From NCBI GenBank assembly GCA_902761395.1, contig CACWKJ010000033.1:1-12939 (forward strand): 12,939 bases of DNA, written 5' to 3'. Shown here in pieces: positions 7,244 through 12,939 of this stretch (its first letter is position 1; each line of letters opens with the position of its first letter). Position numbers and translations under genes: made by a program. The notes under the pieces were generated by a model. That model saw only the letters and a list, made by a program, of their open reading frames with translations, was not told the origin of the DNA and did not search any database. Source of the DNA: an uncultured Elusimicrobium sp. Its GTDB lineage: Bacteria > Elusimicrobiota > Endomicrobiia > Endomicrobiales > Endomicrobiaceae.

Positions 7244-8415
7244 TATATTTTTCTAACCTCTATTGATTTTTTATGATTTATCAAACCTTCGGATGCCGCA
7301 AAATCGGCAATTTGTTTTTTTACGGACGCATTAACTTTCTTTAATTCAATATAACTGCTTCTTTTCATAAATGTCATAACGGAAAGTCCGCTTGAATATT
7401 TTGCAGATGCATTCGTCGGTAAAACATGCGAAGGACCTGCCCAATAATCACCAACTGCCGTTGCCGTATTATATCCCACAAATATTGCCCCTGCATTATA
7501 AATCCTTGCTACTGCTTGTTTTGCATTTTTCACTAAAAGTTCCAAATGTTCGGGTGCTATATCGTTAACCATTTCTATGGCTTTCTTTGTATCTACATTA
7601 AAAATTTTAACTTGATTTAATTTTTCTTTATCAAAATTTTTCTTTATATAGTTTATAATTTCTTTCGAACTGCACAACAAATATGCTTTTGCCATTGTAT
7701 CATGTTCTGTTTGTGCCAACAAATCGTATAAAACATAATCTTTATCGGCTCCGCTGTCGGCGATAATTGCAACTTCACTCGGTCCGGCCAACGAATCTAT
7801 ACCAACTTTACCGAAAACAAGTCTTTTAGCTTCGTTTACATAAGCATTTCCCGGACCTACTATCATATTTACAGGTTTTATTGTTTTTGTTCCGTAAGCA
7901 AGAACTGCTATTGCCACCGCTCCGCCGATTGTATATATTTCTTTTATTCCGCAAATTTTTGCGGCAAAAAGAACTTCGTTGCTCATTTTCTTGGGAGGAG
8001 TCATCATAACTATTCTTTTAACCCCTGCAACCTTAGCTGCAACAGCATTCATAATAACGGATGACGGGTAAGAAAATCTTCCGCCCGGCACATATATACC
8101 TACAGCTTCTATAGGTCTGTATATTTGTCCTACGGATTTTACACTGTCCGTTATTAACCATTGTTTTTTTATGTTTGAATATTCTTTCTTATGAAATGCC
8201 AAAACATTGGCATAAGAAGCTTTTATTGCTTTTTTTAAAGCAGGGCTAACCTTTTTAACCGCTTCGTTTATTTGTCTATCGGTAACTCTTAAATCTTTAG
8301 CGGATTTAAAAGATACCCCGTCAAACTTTTTAAGATAGTTTATTACCGCACTATCCCCTTTAGTTTGTATATTACTTATAATATCCGTAACTGCATTAAT
8401 TATATCTGTATTCAT
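7243..8415 (-). CDS. hisD: Histidinol dehydrogenase, short N-terminus
   Basis: The enzyme performs the last two NAD-dependent oxidations from histidinol to histidine, with zinc. The 390 residues are shorter than the usual 420-435. The protein begins at the helix before GDSAVINYLKKFDGV and lacks the first 20-30 residues. An in-frame TAG two codons upstream of ATG 8415 rules out extension. The core is intact: VGIYVPGG (105-112), GPGNAYVNEAKRLVFG (187-202), GIDSLAGPSEV (205-215), AQTEHD (234-239, with Gln235 and His238 as zinc ligands), APEHLE (287-292, catalytic Glu289/His290), GDYWAGPSHVLPT (322-334, Asp323) and EGLINHKKS (376-384, His381). It is the first gene of the operon. The 82 nt upstream hold a heptamer array and a small 7-bp hairpin (8443-8459), with no convincing promoter. 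Confidence 0.95.
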   Translation of the reverse strand: MNTDIINAVTDIISNIQTKGDSAVINYLKKFDGVSFKSAKDLRVTDRQINEAVKKVSPALKKAIKASYANVLAFHKKEYSNIKKQWLITDSVKSVGQIYRPIEAVGIYVPGGRFSYPSSVIMNAVAAKVAGVKRIVMMTPPKKMSNEVLFAAKICGIKEIYTIGGAVAIAVLAYGTKTIKPVNMIVGPGNAYVNEAKRLVFGKVGIDSLAGPSEVAIIADSGADKDYVLYDLLAQTEHDTMAKAYLLCSSKEIINYIKKNFDKEKLNQVKIFNVDTKKAIEMVNDIAPEHLELLVKNAKQAVARIYNAGAIFVGYNTATAVGDYWAGPSHVLPTNASAKYSSGLSVMTFMKRSSYIELKKVNASVKKQIADFAASEGLINHKKSIEVRKI

Positions 8416-8460
8416 AGTCTAATAATTTTACCAAAATAAAAATGAAAATGCTATTTTCAA

Positions 8461-8488
8461 TTAGAAATTAGCAATTAGTAATTAGCAA
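8461..8488. repeat. Heptamer tandem repeat, four TTAGNAA units (left arm)
   Basis: Four contiguous 7-bp units read TTAGAAA, TTAGCAA, TTAGTAA, TTAGCAA. They lie 10 nt from the stop of the four-helix-bundle gene. Positions 8467-8489 are a perfect 23-bp inverted match to 8896-8918 on the other side of that gene. Confidence 0.9.
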
Positions 8489-8497
8489 TTTCTGTAT

Positions 8498-8854
8498 TTA
8501 TTTTTTATTTGGAGTTTTTTGTGTTTTAGTTATTGATGTGAGTAATTTTATAATTTCTTTACAATCATAATATATATTTTCAAAACTCTTTTTGCTAATA
8601 TATTTACCTTCATATAACAATTCTAACCAATATTCAGTCTCATTAGCTTCTTTTCTTGCAATATTCATTTTGAAATAAAAATCTGCTTTTGTTTGTCCAA
8701 AAATAGCTTCTCTAATATTTGCACCTATACTTGTACCGCTTCTAAGTATTTGTTTTGAAAGAATATATTCTTCTTTTTCACATAAATATTTATATAAATT
8801 GATTATTCTTAATGCAAAATTCTTACTTTTATCAACTACAATATTTTCTTTCAT
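8498..8854 (-). CDS. Four-helix-bundle protein, S23/23S rRNA intervening-sequence protein family
   Basis: The 118-residue product matches the S23/IVP family of small helical proteins. The order is a first helix KNFALRIINLYKYLCEKEEY (11-30), the signature QILRSGTSIGANIREAIFGQ (35-54), then KADFYFKMNIARKEANETEYWLELL (starting 56) and a C-terminal helix (about 91-110). Family members have been found encoded in intervening sequences of 23S rRNA genes and in many intergenic sites. They form a pentameric helical bundle and their role is not settled; a relative (Avd) binds reverse transcriptase in diversity-generating retroelements. No reverse transcriptase or template repeat is present here. The gene is the only content of a segment flanked by inverted heptamer arrays, between hisD and the rlmB-like gene. 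It has no clear ribosome site before ATG 8854 and is AT-rich. Family assignment is good; function is unknown. Confidence 0.85.
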   Translation of the reverse strand: MKENIVVDKSKNFALRIINLYKYLCEKEEYILSKQILRSGTSIGANIREAIFGQTKADFYFKMNIARKEANETEYWLELLYEGKYISKKSFENIYYDCKEIIKLLTSITKTQKTPNKK

Positions 8855-8896
8855 TGTTTTTATTTACTATTACTAATTTGTTGCCATCGTCGTTGA

Positions 8897-8924
8897 TTGC
8901 TAATTACTAATTGCTAATTACTAA
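8897..8924. repeat. Heptamer tandem repeat, four TTRCTAA units (right arm)
   Basis: Four contiguous 7-bp units read TTGCTAA, TTACTAA, TTGCTAA, TTACTAA, the reverse complement of the left-arm units. The array supplies the final codons and TAG stop of the rlmB-like frame. A further single TTACTAA lies at 8870-8876. The native-looking rlmB end at 12790-12796 has just one such heptamer (TTGCTAA). Confidence 0.9.
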
Positions 8925-9599
8925 TTTGTTTAAATATTTCGTACAGGATTACTGCACTGGCACAAGAAACATTTAAAGAAGAAATTGTACTCTTTTGCGG
9001 TATGGTTATAATAAAATCACATTTTTCTTTTATTTTTTGATGTATTCCAAACCCTTCACTGCCCATAAATTGTTTCCGTTTTCGGCACCTAAAATCCAAA
9101 AACCGTTATCTTTTAATTTTAATATTGCCTGCGATGAATTTGTAACTCTTGCTATTTTTATATGCTCTATAGCACCGGCAGATGTTCTTTCCACCGTTTC
9201 ATTTATCGTTGCGCTTCTCCATTTGGGTATAATTACACCGTCAACACCGAAACATACGGCATTTCGTATAATAGCACCCAAATTATGCGGATCTTCTATT
9301 GAATCAAGAAGGAGTAACAGTCCGTTTTGCTTATTTTTTACCGTATCCATTAAATCTTCAAGTTCAACATAATTTGTTGCGGAAACTTCGGCAACAACAC
9401 CTTGAGTATTTTCCTGCTCGAATTTATCAAGCTTTTCAGGAGGAACATTGTTTATAACAATACCTTTTGCTTTGGCAAGTTTAATAATTTCACTTATACT
9501 GCTGCCGTGAGCGGTTTTAGAAATAAGAATTTTATTTATTGTTCTGTTACCGGACTTTATTGCTTCAAGCACGGCATTCCTACCGAATAGTTTATCCAT
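8914..9599 (-). pseudogene. rlmB: TrmH/SpoU-family rRNA 2'-O-methyltransferase (RlmB-like), frame broken by an internal deletion
   Basis: The family methylates the ribose of a 23S rRNA guanosine using S-adenosylmethionine. From ATG 9599 the frame gives an N-terminal substrate-binding domain (LFGRNAVLEAIKSG at 4-17, QGVVAEVS about 66-73). The SPOUT domain follows, with LLLLDSIEDPHNLGAIIRNA (motif 1) and ATINETVERTSAGAIEH. After GAENGN (about 170) this frame runs to a premature stop at 9030. The expected end, MGSEGFG (motif 2), CDFIITIP and SSLNVSCASAVILYE (motif 3), is present in another frame from about 9066 down to TAG 8914. About 10-15 residues that the family has between these motifs are missing, so the lesion is a small deletion plus frame change near 9067-9072. 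A weak AAGGG ribosome site and a TATAAT box (9643-9648) lie upstream. As written the gene cannot make active enzyme; an assembly join at a repeat is the alternative. Confidence 0.8.
8918..9067. repeat. Duplicated rlmB 3' segment, copy 1
   Basis: Positions 8921-9067 match 12793-12939 over 147 nt with two substitutions, at 8947/12819 and 8968/12840. The last 99 nt (8969-9067) are identical. Similarity fades through one heptamer at the left (TTACTAA here, TTGCTAA in copy 2). The right end coincides both with the frame break of the rlmB-like gene and with the end of the window. Confidence 0.95.
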
Positions 9600-9659
9600 T
9601 ATTATTTTTCCCTTATATTAAAAAGTTTTTCTTTACAAATAGATTATACAAAATAATAT

Positions 9660-9784
9660 CTACAAATTAGAAATTGGCAACGCCAGGCTATATGGTGATG
9701 AGTGTATAGGTTGGAACGACAACGACTTAACGGCAAAAGCAAACAAATTAAAAATCAACAACAAAACAAAAATCTTTTTGTCAT
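9660..9784 (-). pseudogene. Possible relic of a small secreted-protein gene
   Basis: On the minus strand the frame from 9779 to TAG 9660 encodes a classic signal-peptide pattern: KKIFVLLLIFNLFAFA then VKSLSFQPIHSSPYS, 39 residues in all. The only nearby ATG (9784-9782) is one base out of frame. One inserted base before the A-run would give M-N/T-KKIF. There is no ribosome site. The stretch from 9600 to 9872 otherwise holds only the rlmB leader and the autotransporter terminator. It could be a decayed gene start or chance; no homologue is recognised. Confidence 0.3.
9667..9680. repeat. Two diverged heptamers TTAGAAA-TTGGCAA
   Basis: These two 7-bp units resemble the 8461 array (TTAGAAA TTAGCAA there). 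An oppositely oriented TTACTAA-TTGCC lies at 9859-9870, so the intervening relic region is bracketed in the same manner as the IVP-type gene, though far less perfectly. Confidence 0.4.
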
Positions 9785-9818
9785 CTATAGGGCTTTATCA
9801 TTGTATATATAAAATTAT

Positions 9819-9851
9819 AAAAAGCAGGAAGATTTTTTCTTCCTGCTTTTT
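9819..9851 (-). terminator. Intrinsic terminator after the autotransporter gene
   Basis: A perfect 14-bp stem (9819-9832 with 9838-9851), AAAAAGCAGGAAGA and its complement around a T5 loop, begins 21 nt after the autotransporter stop. As minus-strand RNA it ends in a U run; A/T tracts on both sides make it potentially bidirectional, but no plus-strand gene enters it. Confidence 0.9.
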
Positions 9852-9872
9852 ACTTTAATTACTAATTGCCGT

Positions 9873-12494
9873 TTAGAATTTATACTTAATACCAAGGTTG
9901 CCTGCAACACCATTCCTTCCGCCGCTTCTGCCTGTAACTTGTGCATAACAACTCCAAACTGTTCCTACAAAATCTTTGTTTACTCCTACTCCATATTCTA
10001 TAAAGCCGTCTATACTGTCAAGTTCAAGTTCTACACCTTCTGCTTTTACTGTCGGTTTGCTGCTTAAATTTGCTGCATAACCTACCAATGCGTATGGTTG
10101 CCATCCGTTTGCTAAACCTAACTTTGCTTTTACTTCCGGATCTACCAATATATTGTTTACACTTTGGCTGTCTATTTTTGCTCCTTGCGATGTTTCATAA
10201 CTTTGACTGCTTACCATTCCATACATTAATGTTACATTAGGTTCTAATGTCCACTTTTCATTTATGTTATAGTTGTACCCTGCTTTTGCTCCTATTGTAA
10301 ACATATTCATATCTATATCATCTGTTCCAAAATCCGTATCTACCGATGCTTTATTAAATATTACATTTGCCGTTAATCCTGCATACCAACTATCCTTTAT
10401 TATCATTCCGGTTGCACCTACAATGTAGCCTGTTTGGTTGGATTTTATTTCTTCCACTTCTTGTTTACTGCCGGCATAACCTAAATAGAATGATACTTGT
10501 TTATCTTGTCCTATAGGAAAATCTATTCCTGCAAGTGTTCCGTACAAATTGTTATCCACATCCGTATCACCGACTTTAACTGTTTCATTTAATATGAAAG
10601 GTCTTAACCATAACCCTTTTTCTATTTTACCGCTATCTTCAAAAACTTGATCACCGGCAGAAACATAGAGATTAGAAGGATTTATATTAGCAGATTTTTG
10701 ATTTTTATTAGATGTTTTCCCATCCATACCTGCAAACACTTGATTAACCACAACACTTTGTGTTGCATAACCGCCAACACTTGCTGCAACTGCACTTGCT
10801 ACCGTTCCTAAATTTATTGTTTTGTTTTCACCGGTATTTGCAAAAGTAAAGCAACCTGTTTCGGGATCATACTCAACATTATAAGTATATAATGCCGAAC
10901 TTGCTTTATTTACACTTTCAACTTTATCTTTTAACACTTCCGATTCCGTAAACAATATCGGCTCTGTTGTTTCATCAATTTCTATATCACTCAAAAAATT
11001 TATTGATTTAACTTTAATTTTCCCTTCACCGGAAAAGCTATCTGCTGTTATCGTGGTCATCTTTTCATTTTCCAAATCTGCATCTACTTTTAAATTTAAT
11101 TTATCACTACTTTTGGTTATTGTTATATTTTTTAAATTGTATTCTTTCATTAAACCGTTTGCCATATCTATAGTAGGTGAATTTTTAATTACCATATTAC
11201 CGCCAAACAATGTTCCGTTTTCGTCTAACTCTATTGTTCCGTTATAAAAATTTACTGTTCCTATATATCCTGTCATATCTTCGTTTAATATTATTCTACC
11301 TGTTGTTGGTAATGTTCCTGAAGATTTATTAATATTTAATATACTACTACCATCATCTGATTCTACTTTATCGTTAAAAATTATACTCTTGTTTCCAGCC
11401 CACAAATTTATTGTTCCGCAATAATCGTATATTGCACTTGATACTCCGTTTGCATTATTTCCCGTAAATTCAACATCGTTTGTTTTTGCTATTAAATTTA
11501 TTGTTCCTGCATTATTATATATTGCTCCACCACCTGTACTTGTTGCTTTATTATTTATAAATTTTGCTCCATTTTCTATTGTCATTGTTCTGGCATTGTG
11601 TATCGCACCACCTTTATATCTTGCTTCATTAGAAACGAATATTGCATTATCTGCAATAGTTATTGAACCTAAACTATTACATATTGCACCACCACTGTCT
11701 CCTGAGGAATTTCCTGTAAATTCTGCATTTTTTCCTATAAATATTTTCCCTTCTTCTTTTTCGGTATTAAGAATTGCTCCACCTACTACATCAGCATTAT
11801 TAGAAATAAATTTAGCATTATTTCCTATATTTAATGTTCCGGAACTGTTACATATTGCACCACCATAAGATGCACTATTTTGATAAAATATTGCTCTATC
11901 TCCTATTGTTGTTGAGTGGTTAGACTCAGAATATATTGCACCACCTTTACTATAAGAACCAAGGCGTACAGTATTTCCTAAAAATTTTGCATCTACTCCT
12001 ATAATCATCGTGTTACTATTGTCAATCGCTCCACCTCCGGTCGTTGCTGTATTTGATGTAAAACTTACATTATTACCAAAACTTGCAGAACCAATTGCTC
12101 TTATAGCACCACCCCAAGCACCATTATTAAAACTAAATTTAATATTATTCCCGGCAGTTATTGTACCATCTCTACCATTTAATATTCCACCACCCCAACT
12201 AGCCGTATTAGAACTAAATATAACATTATCTTTTATTATTACATTCCCTATGCTATATATTGCACCACCGTTACTTGGGGCGCAAGAATTTGAACTAAAA
12301 ATTACATTTTGATTTATTGTAAGTTTTCCAGTTTTATCAACAACAAAAACAGAATTATTATAATTTTTGTATTCCGTTTGTGTTGTAGTTGCTTCGCCAT
12401 CAACAACAATCGTTTCATTCTCTGCAAAAATCAACGGAACATTTAACAACATTACTGCTAATACTGCTGCTGCATAAATTTTTAATTTCTTCAT
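9873..12494 (-). CDS. Autotransporter with chlamydial Pmp-like repeats in its passenger (type V secretion)
   Basis: The 873-residue surface or secreted protein should carry its own outer-membrane pore. A Sec signal peptide (1-24) ends LIFA-EN. Residues about 66-345 hold eleven repeats of the FxxN...GGAI type known from chlamydial polymorphic outer membrane proteins, e.g. FSSNTASWGGGI, FYQNSASYGGAI and FVSNEARYKGGAI; the last (FTGNNANGVSSAI) is degenerate. These repeats predict a right-handed beta-helix. A beta-rich spacer (about 350-550) and an Ala/Val-rich stretch TVASAVAASVGGYATQSVVV precede the C-terminal autotransporter barrel (about 622-873), which ends in YKF with the terminal Phe used for outer-membrane insertion. 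The start is supported by AAGGAG 5 nt before ATG 12494. It is monocistronic, with its own terminator. Ligand unknown; adhesion is likely by analogy. It has only two Cys in the central repeats (CNS motifs) besides a few others, and no protease motif. Confidence 0.92.
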   Translation of the reverse strand: MKKLKIYAAAVLAVMLLNVPLIFAENETIVVDGEATTTQTEYKNYNNSVFVVDKTGKLTINQNVIFSSNSCAPSNGGAIYSIGNVIIKDNVIFSSNTASWGGGILNGRDGTITAGNNIKFSFNNGAWGGAIRAIGSASFGNNVSFTSNTATTGGGAIDNSNTMIIGVDAKFLGNTVRLGSYSKGGAIYSESNHSTTIGDRAIFYQNSASYGGAICNSSGTLNIGNNAKFISNNADVVGGAILNTEKEEGKIFIGKNAEFTGNSSGDSGGAICNSLGSITIADNAIFVSNEARYKGGAIHNARTMTIENGAKFINNKATSTGGGAIYNNAGTINLIAKTNDVEFTGNNANGVSSAIYDYCGTINLWAGNKSIIFNDKVESDDGSSILNINKSSGTLPTTGRIILNEDMTGYIGTVNFYNGTIELDENGTLFGGNMVIKNSPTIDMANGLMKEYNLKNITITKSSDKLNLKVDADLENEKMTTITADSFSGEGKIKVKSINFLSDIEIDETTEPILFTESEVLKDKVESVNKASSALYTYNVEYDPETGCFTFANTGENKTINLGTVASAVAASVGGYATQSVVVNQVFAGMDGKTSNKNQKSANINPSNLYVSAGDQVFEDSGKIEKGLWLRPFILNETVKVGDTDVDNNLYGTLAGIDFPIGQDKQVSFYLGYAGSKQEVEEIKSNQTGYIVGATGMIIKDSWYAGLTANVIFNKASVDTDFGTDDIDMNMFTIGAKAGYNYNINEKWTLEPNVTLMYGMVSSQSYETSQGAKIDSQSVNNILVDPEVKAKLGLANGWQPYALVGYAANLSSKPTVKAEGVELELDSIDGFIEYGVGVNKDFVGTVWSCYAQVTGRSGGRNGVAGNLGIKYKF

Positions 12495-12499
12495 CGTGA

Positions 12500-12505
12500 C
12501 TCCTT
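12500..12505 (-). promoter_or_regulatory. Strong Shine-Dalgarno AAGGAG of the autotransporter gene
   Basis: AAGGAG is separated by 5 nt from ATG 12494-12492 and fixes the start. It is one of the strongest ribosome sites in the window; most operon genes here have weak ones. Its upstream edge touches the leader hairpin at 12506-12528. Confidence 0.85.
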
Positions 12506-12528
12506 AAAAATTGCCAAAGGCAATTTTT
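12506..12528 (-). promoter_or_regulatory. Leader hairpin abutting the autotransporter ribosome site
   Basis: A perfect 10-bp inverted repeat, AAAAATTGCC and GGCAATTTTT, with a 3-nt loop ends directly at the Shine-Dalgarno. As minus-strand RNA it is followed by a five-U run, so it resembles a weak terminator or attenuator and could also affect ribosome loading or mRNA stability. No alternative antiterminator pairing was identified. Confidence 0.5.
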
Positions 12529-12563
12529 GTTTATAGTTTAAAGCTTATAGCTTATGGTTTAAT
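12529..12563. repeat. Five tandem heptamers of the G(T/C)TTA(T/A)N type
   Basis: Contiguous 7-bp units read GTTTATA, GTTTAAA, GCTTATA, GCTTATG, GTTTAAT. The period equals that of the TTAGNAA arrays near the IVP-type gene but the unit differs. The array lies in the probable leader or promoter region of the autotransporter gene. Confidence 0.75.
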
Positions 12564-12567
12564 GAAA

Positions 12568-12780
12568 CTTTTAAAATTTTTGTTTACAAGCATGATTAAA
12601 GCCGTCTATGAACGCAGGAAAATTTAAAGCAAAAAACTATAAATCACAAAAGTTTTTTAGTGCGAACATGATTGAAGATTTTTCCGTTACATTATGTTGT
12701 TAGGAAAAATCAAGTTGGAGCACGGCTTTAAATTTTTCAAGTGAATGGCTTTTTTGCTTGAAAAAGAGAAATTTTAAAAG
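12568..12780. other. Gene-free region with nested inverted repeats (possible structured RNA or MITE-like unit)
   Basis: Five inverted repeats nest without conflict. A 12-bp outer pair (12568-12579 with 12769-12780) encloses a 10-bp pair TTAAAGCCGT/ACGGCTTTAA (12596-12605 with 12722-12731). That pair encloses hairpins 12631-12638/12651-12658 (8 bp) and 12677-12685/12703-12711 (9 bp). A last hairpin 12733-12741/12757-12765 (9 bp) lies between the two closing stems. No ORF above about 35 codons and no target duplication is seen. It lies between the autotransporter leader and the end of rlmB copy 2; strand unknown. Confidence 0.4.
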
Positions 12781-12785
12781 ACTAT

Positions 12786-12939
12786 TTACTTGCTAATTTG
12801 TTTAAATATTTCGTACAGAATTACTGCACTGGCACAAGAGACATTTAAAGAAGAAATTGTACTCTTTTGCGGTATGGTTATAATAAAATCACATTTTTCT
12901 TTTATTTTTTGATGTATTCCAAACCCTTCACTGCCCATA
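12786..12939 (-). CDS. rlmB: RlmB-like rRNA methyltransferase, C-terminal end of a second copy (partial)
   Basis: Fifty codons plus stop of the SPOUT domain end are visible: MGSEGFGIHQKIKEKCDF, then IITIPQKS and SSLNVSCASAVILYEIFKQ, ending ISK and TAA 12786-12788. The rest lies beyond the window. Protein differences from the copy at 8914 are confined to the very end (ISK against ISN), because the two base changes further in are silent or nearly so. Motifs 2 and 3 of the SpoU family, which form the SAM-binding knot, are intact. This copy may be the functional gene or the same locus seen across an assembly repeat. Its stop is not embedded in a heptamer array, unlike copy 1, which suggests it is closer to the ancestral end. 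Confidence 0.75.
   Translation of the reverse strand, partial: MGSEGFGIHQKIKEKCDFIITIPQKSTISSLNVSCASAVILYEIFKQISK
12790..12939. repeat. Duplicated rlmB 3' segment, copy 2
   Basis: This is the partner of 8918-9067, in the same orientation and 3872 nt apart. 145 of 147 aligned bases are identical, the terminal 99 without any change. The window stops at its last matching base, so whether the match continues is unknown. Confidence 0.95.

Larger units (their letters stand above)
8461..8924. mobile_element. Putative mini-element: IVP-type gene between inverted heptamer arrays
   Basis: A 464-bp unit contains a single gene (four-helix-bundle/S23 family) bounded by two arrays of 7-bp repeats in opposite orientation, with a perfect 23-bp inverted match between them. 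The right array forms the last codons and stop of the rlmB-like gene. The same gene family is known from intervening sequences inserted in 23S rRNA genes, so an insertion is plausible. No transposase and no target duplication are seen, so mobility is inferred only. Confidence 0.4.

Noticed and set aside
8498..8854. Diversity-generating retroelement accessory (Avd)
   Set aside because: The fold family is shared, but no reverse transcriptase and no template/variable repeat pair are visible.
8461..8924. CRISPR-like repeat array
   Set aside because: Units are 7 bp and directly adjacent with no spacers; there are no cas genes.
9643..9858. Plus-strand open frame of 72 codons containing IGNARLYGDECIGWNDND
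   Set aside because: It has no usable start codon or ribosome site and runs into the terminator hairpin; the antisense signal-peptide reading is slightly better supported.
10050..12312. Plus-strand open frames opposite the autotransporter gene (e.g. 11053-11247, 11596-11868, 12010-12312)
   Set aside because: They mirror the Gly/Asn-rich repeats of the minus-strand gene (giving repeated IAPP motifs), have no ribosome sites and are shadows.
12562..12780. Short plus-strand peptides (about 10-34 codons) in the nested inverted-repeat block
   Set aside because: They are short, overlap the stems and lack ribosome sites; no homology recognised.
12564..12784. Target-site duplication around the 12-bp inverted repeats
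   Set aside because: Flanking bases (GAAA on the left, ACTA on the right) do not match, so an insertion event is not demonstrated.
1..12939. tRNA, rRNA or riboswitch
   Set aside because: No tRNA cloverleaf, rRNA-like stretch or recognised riboswitch core was found by reading both strands.

Overview
The window looks like chromosomal DNA of a low-G+C (roughly one third G+C by eye) Gram-negative bacterium. A TolC-type outer-membrane efflux channel, a KdsD-type enzyme for the LPS sugar Kdo and a C-terminal beta-barrel autotransporter all require an outer membrane. The style (lysine-rich, AT-rich genes, chlamydial Pmp-like passenger repeats, a scattered his operon) would fit a host-associated lineage such as Elusimicrobiota, but this is a guess; no rRNA or other phylogenetic marker is present.

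Layout. (1) Positions 1-3629, plus strand: the end of an export operon, TolC-like channel (partial), HlyD-like periplasmic adaptor, and two paralogous ABC-2 membrane subunits. No ATPase is visible. (2) Positions 3610-8415, minus strand: a compact operon read hisD - 69-aa unknown - hisB - hisA - hisI - trpF-like - kdsD, with gaps of 9 to 14 nt or less and one TAATG overlap, closed by a strong terminator that lies partly inside the convergent permease gene. hisG, hisC, hisE, hisH and hisF are not here. (3) Positions 8461-8924: a four-helix-bundle (S23/23S-IVP family) gene bracketed by inverted arrays of 7-bp tandem repeats, like a small insertion. (4) Positions 8914-9599: an rlmB/TrmH-type rRNA methyltransferase gene broken by a frame change and small deletion. 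(5) Positions 9660-9784: a possible relic of a secreted-protein gene. (6) Positions 9819-12563: an 873-residue Pmp-like autotransporter with its terminator, Shine-Dalgarno and a leader hairpin. (7) Positions 12564-12785: gene-free DNA with a nested set of inverted repeats. (8) Positions 12786-12939: a second copy of the rlmB 3' end, running off the window.

The part most worth a second look is 8461-12939. Here heptamer repeat arrays, a possible mini-element carrying an IVP-type gene, a duplicated rlmB 3' end and a nested inverted-repeat region occur together. The duplicated rlmB segment stops at the window edge exactly where the first copy loses its reading frame. This is either a real duplication plus deletion or an assembly break at a repeat, and the two must be told apart before any biology is claimed.
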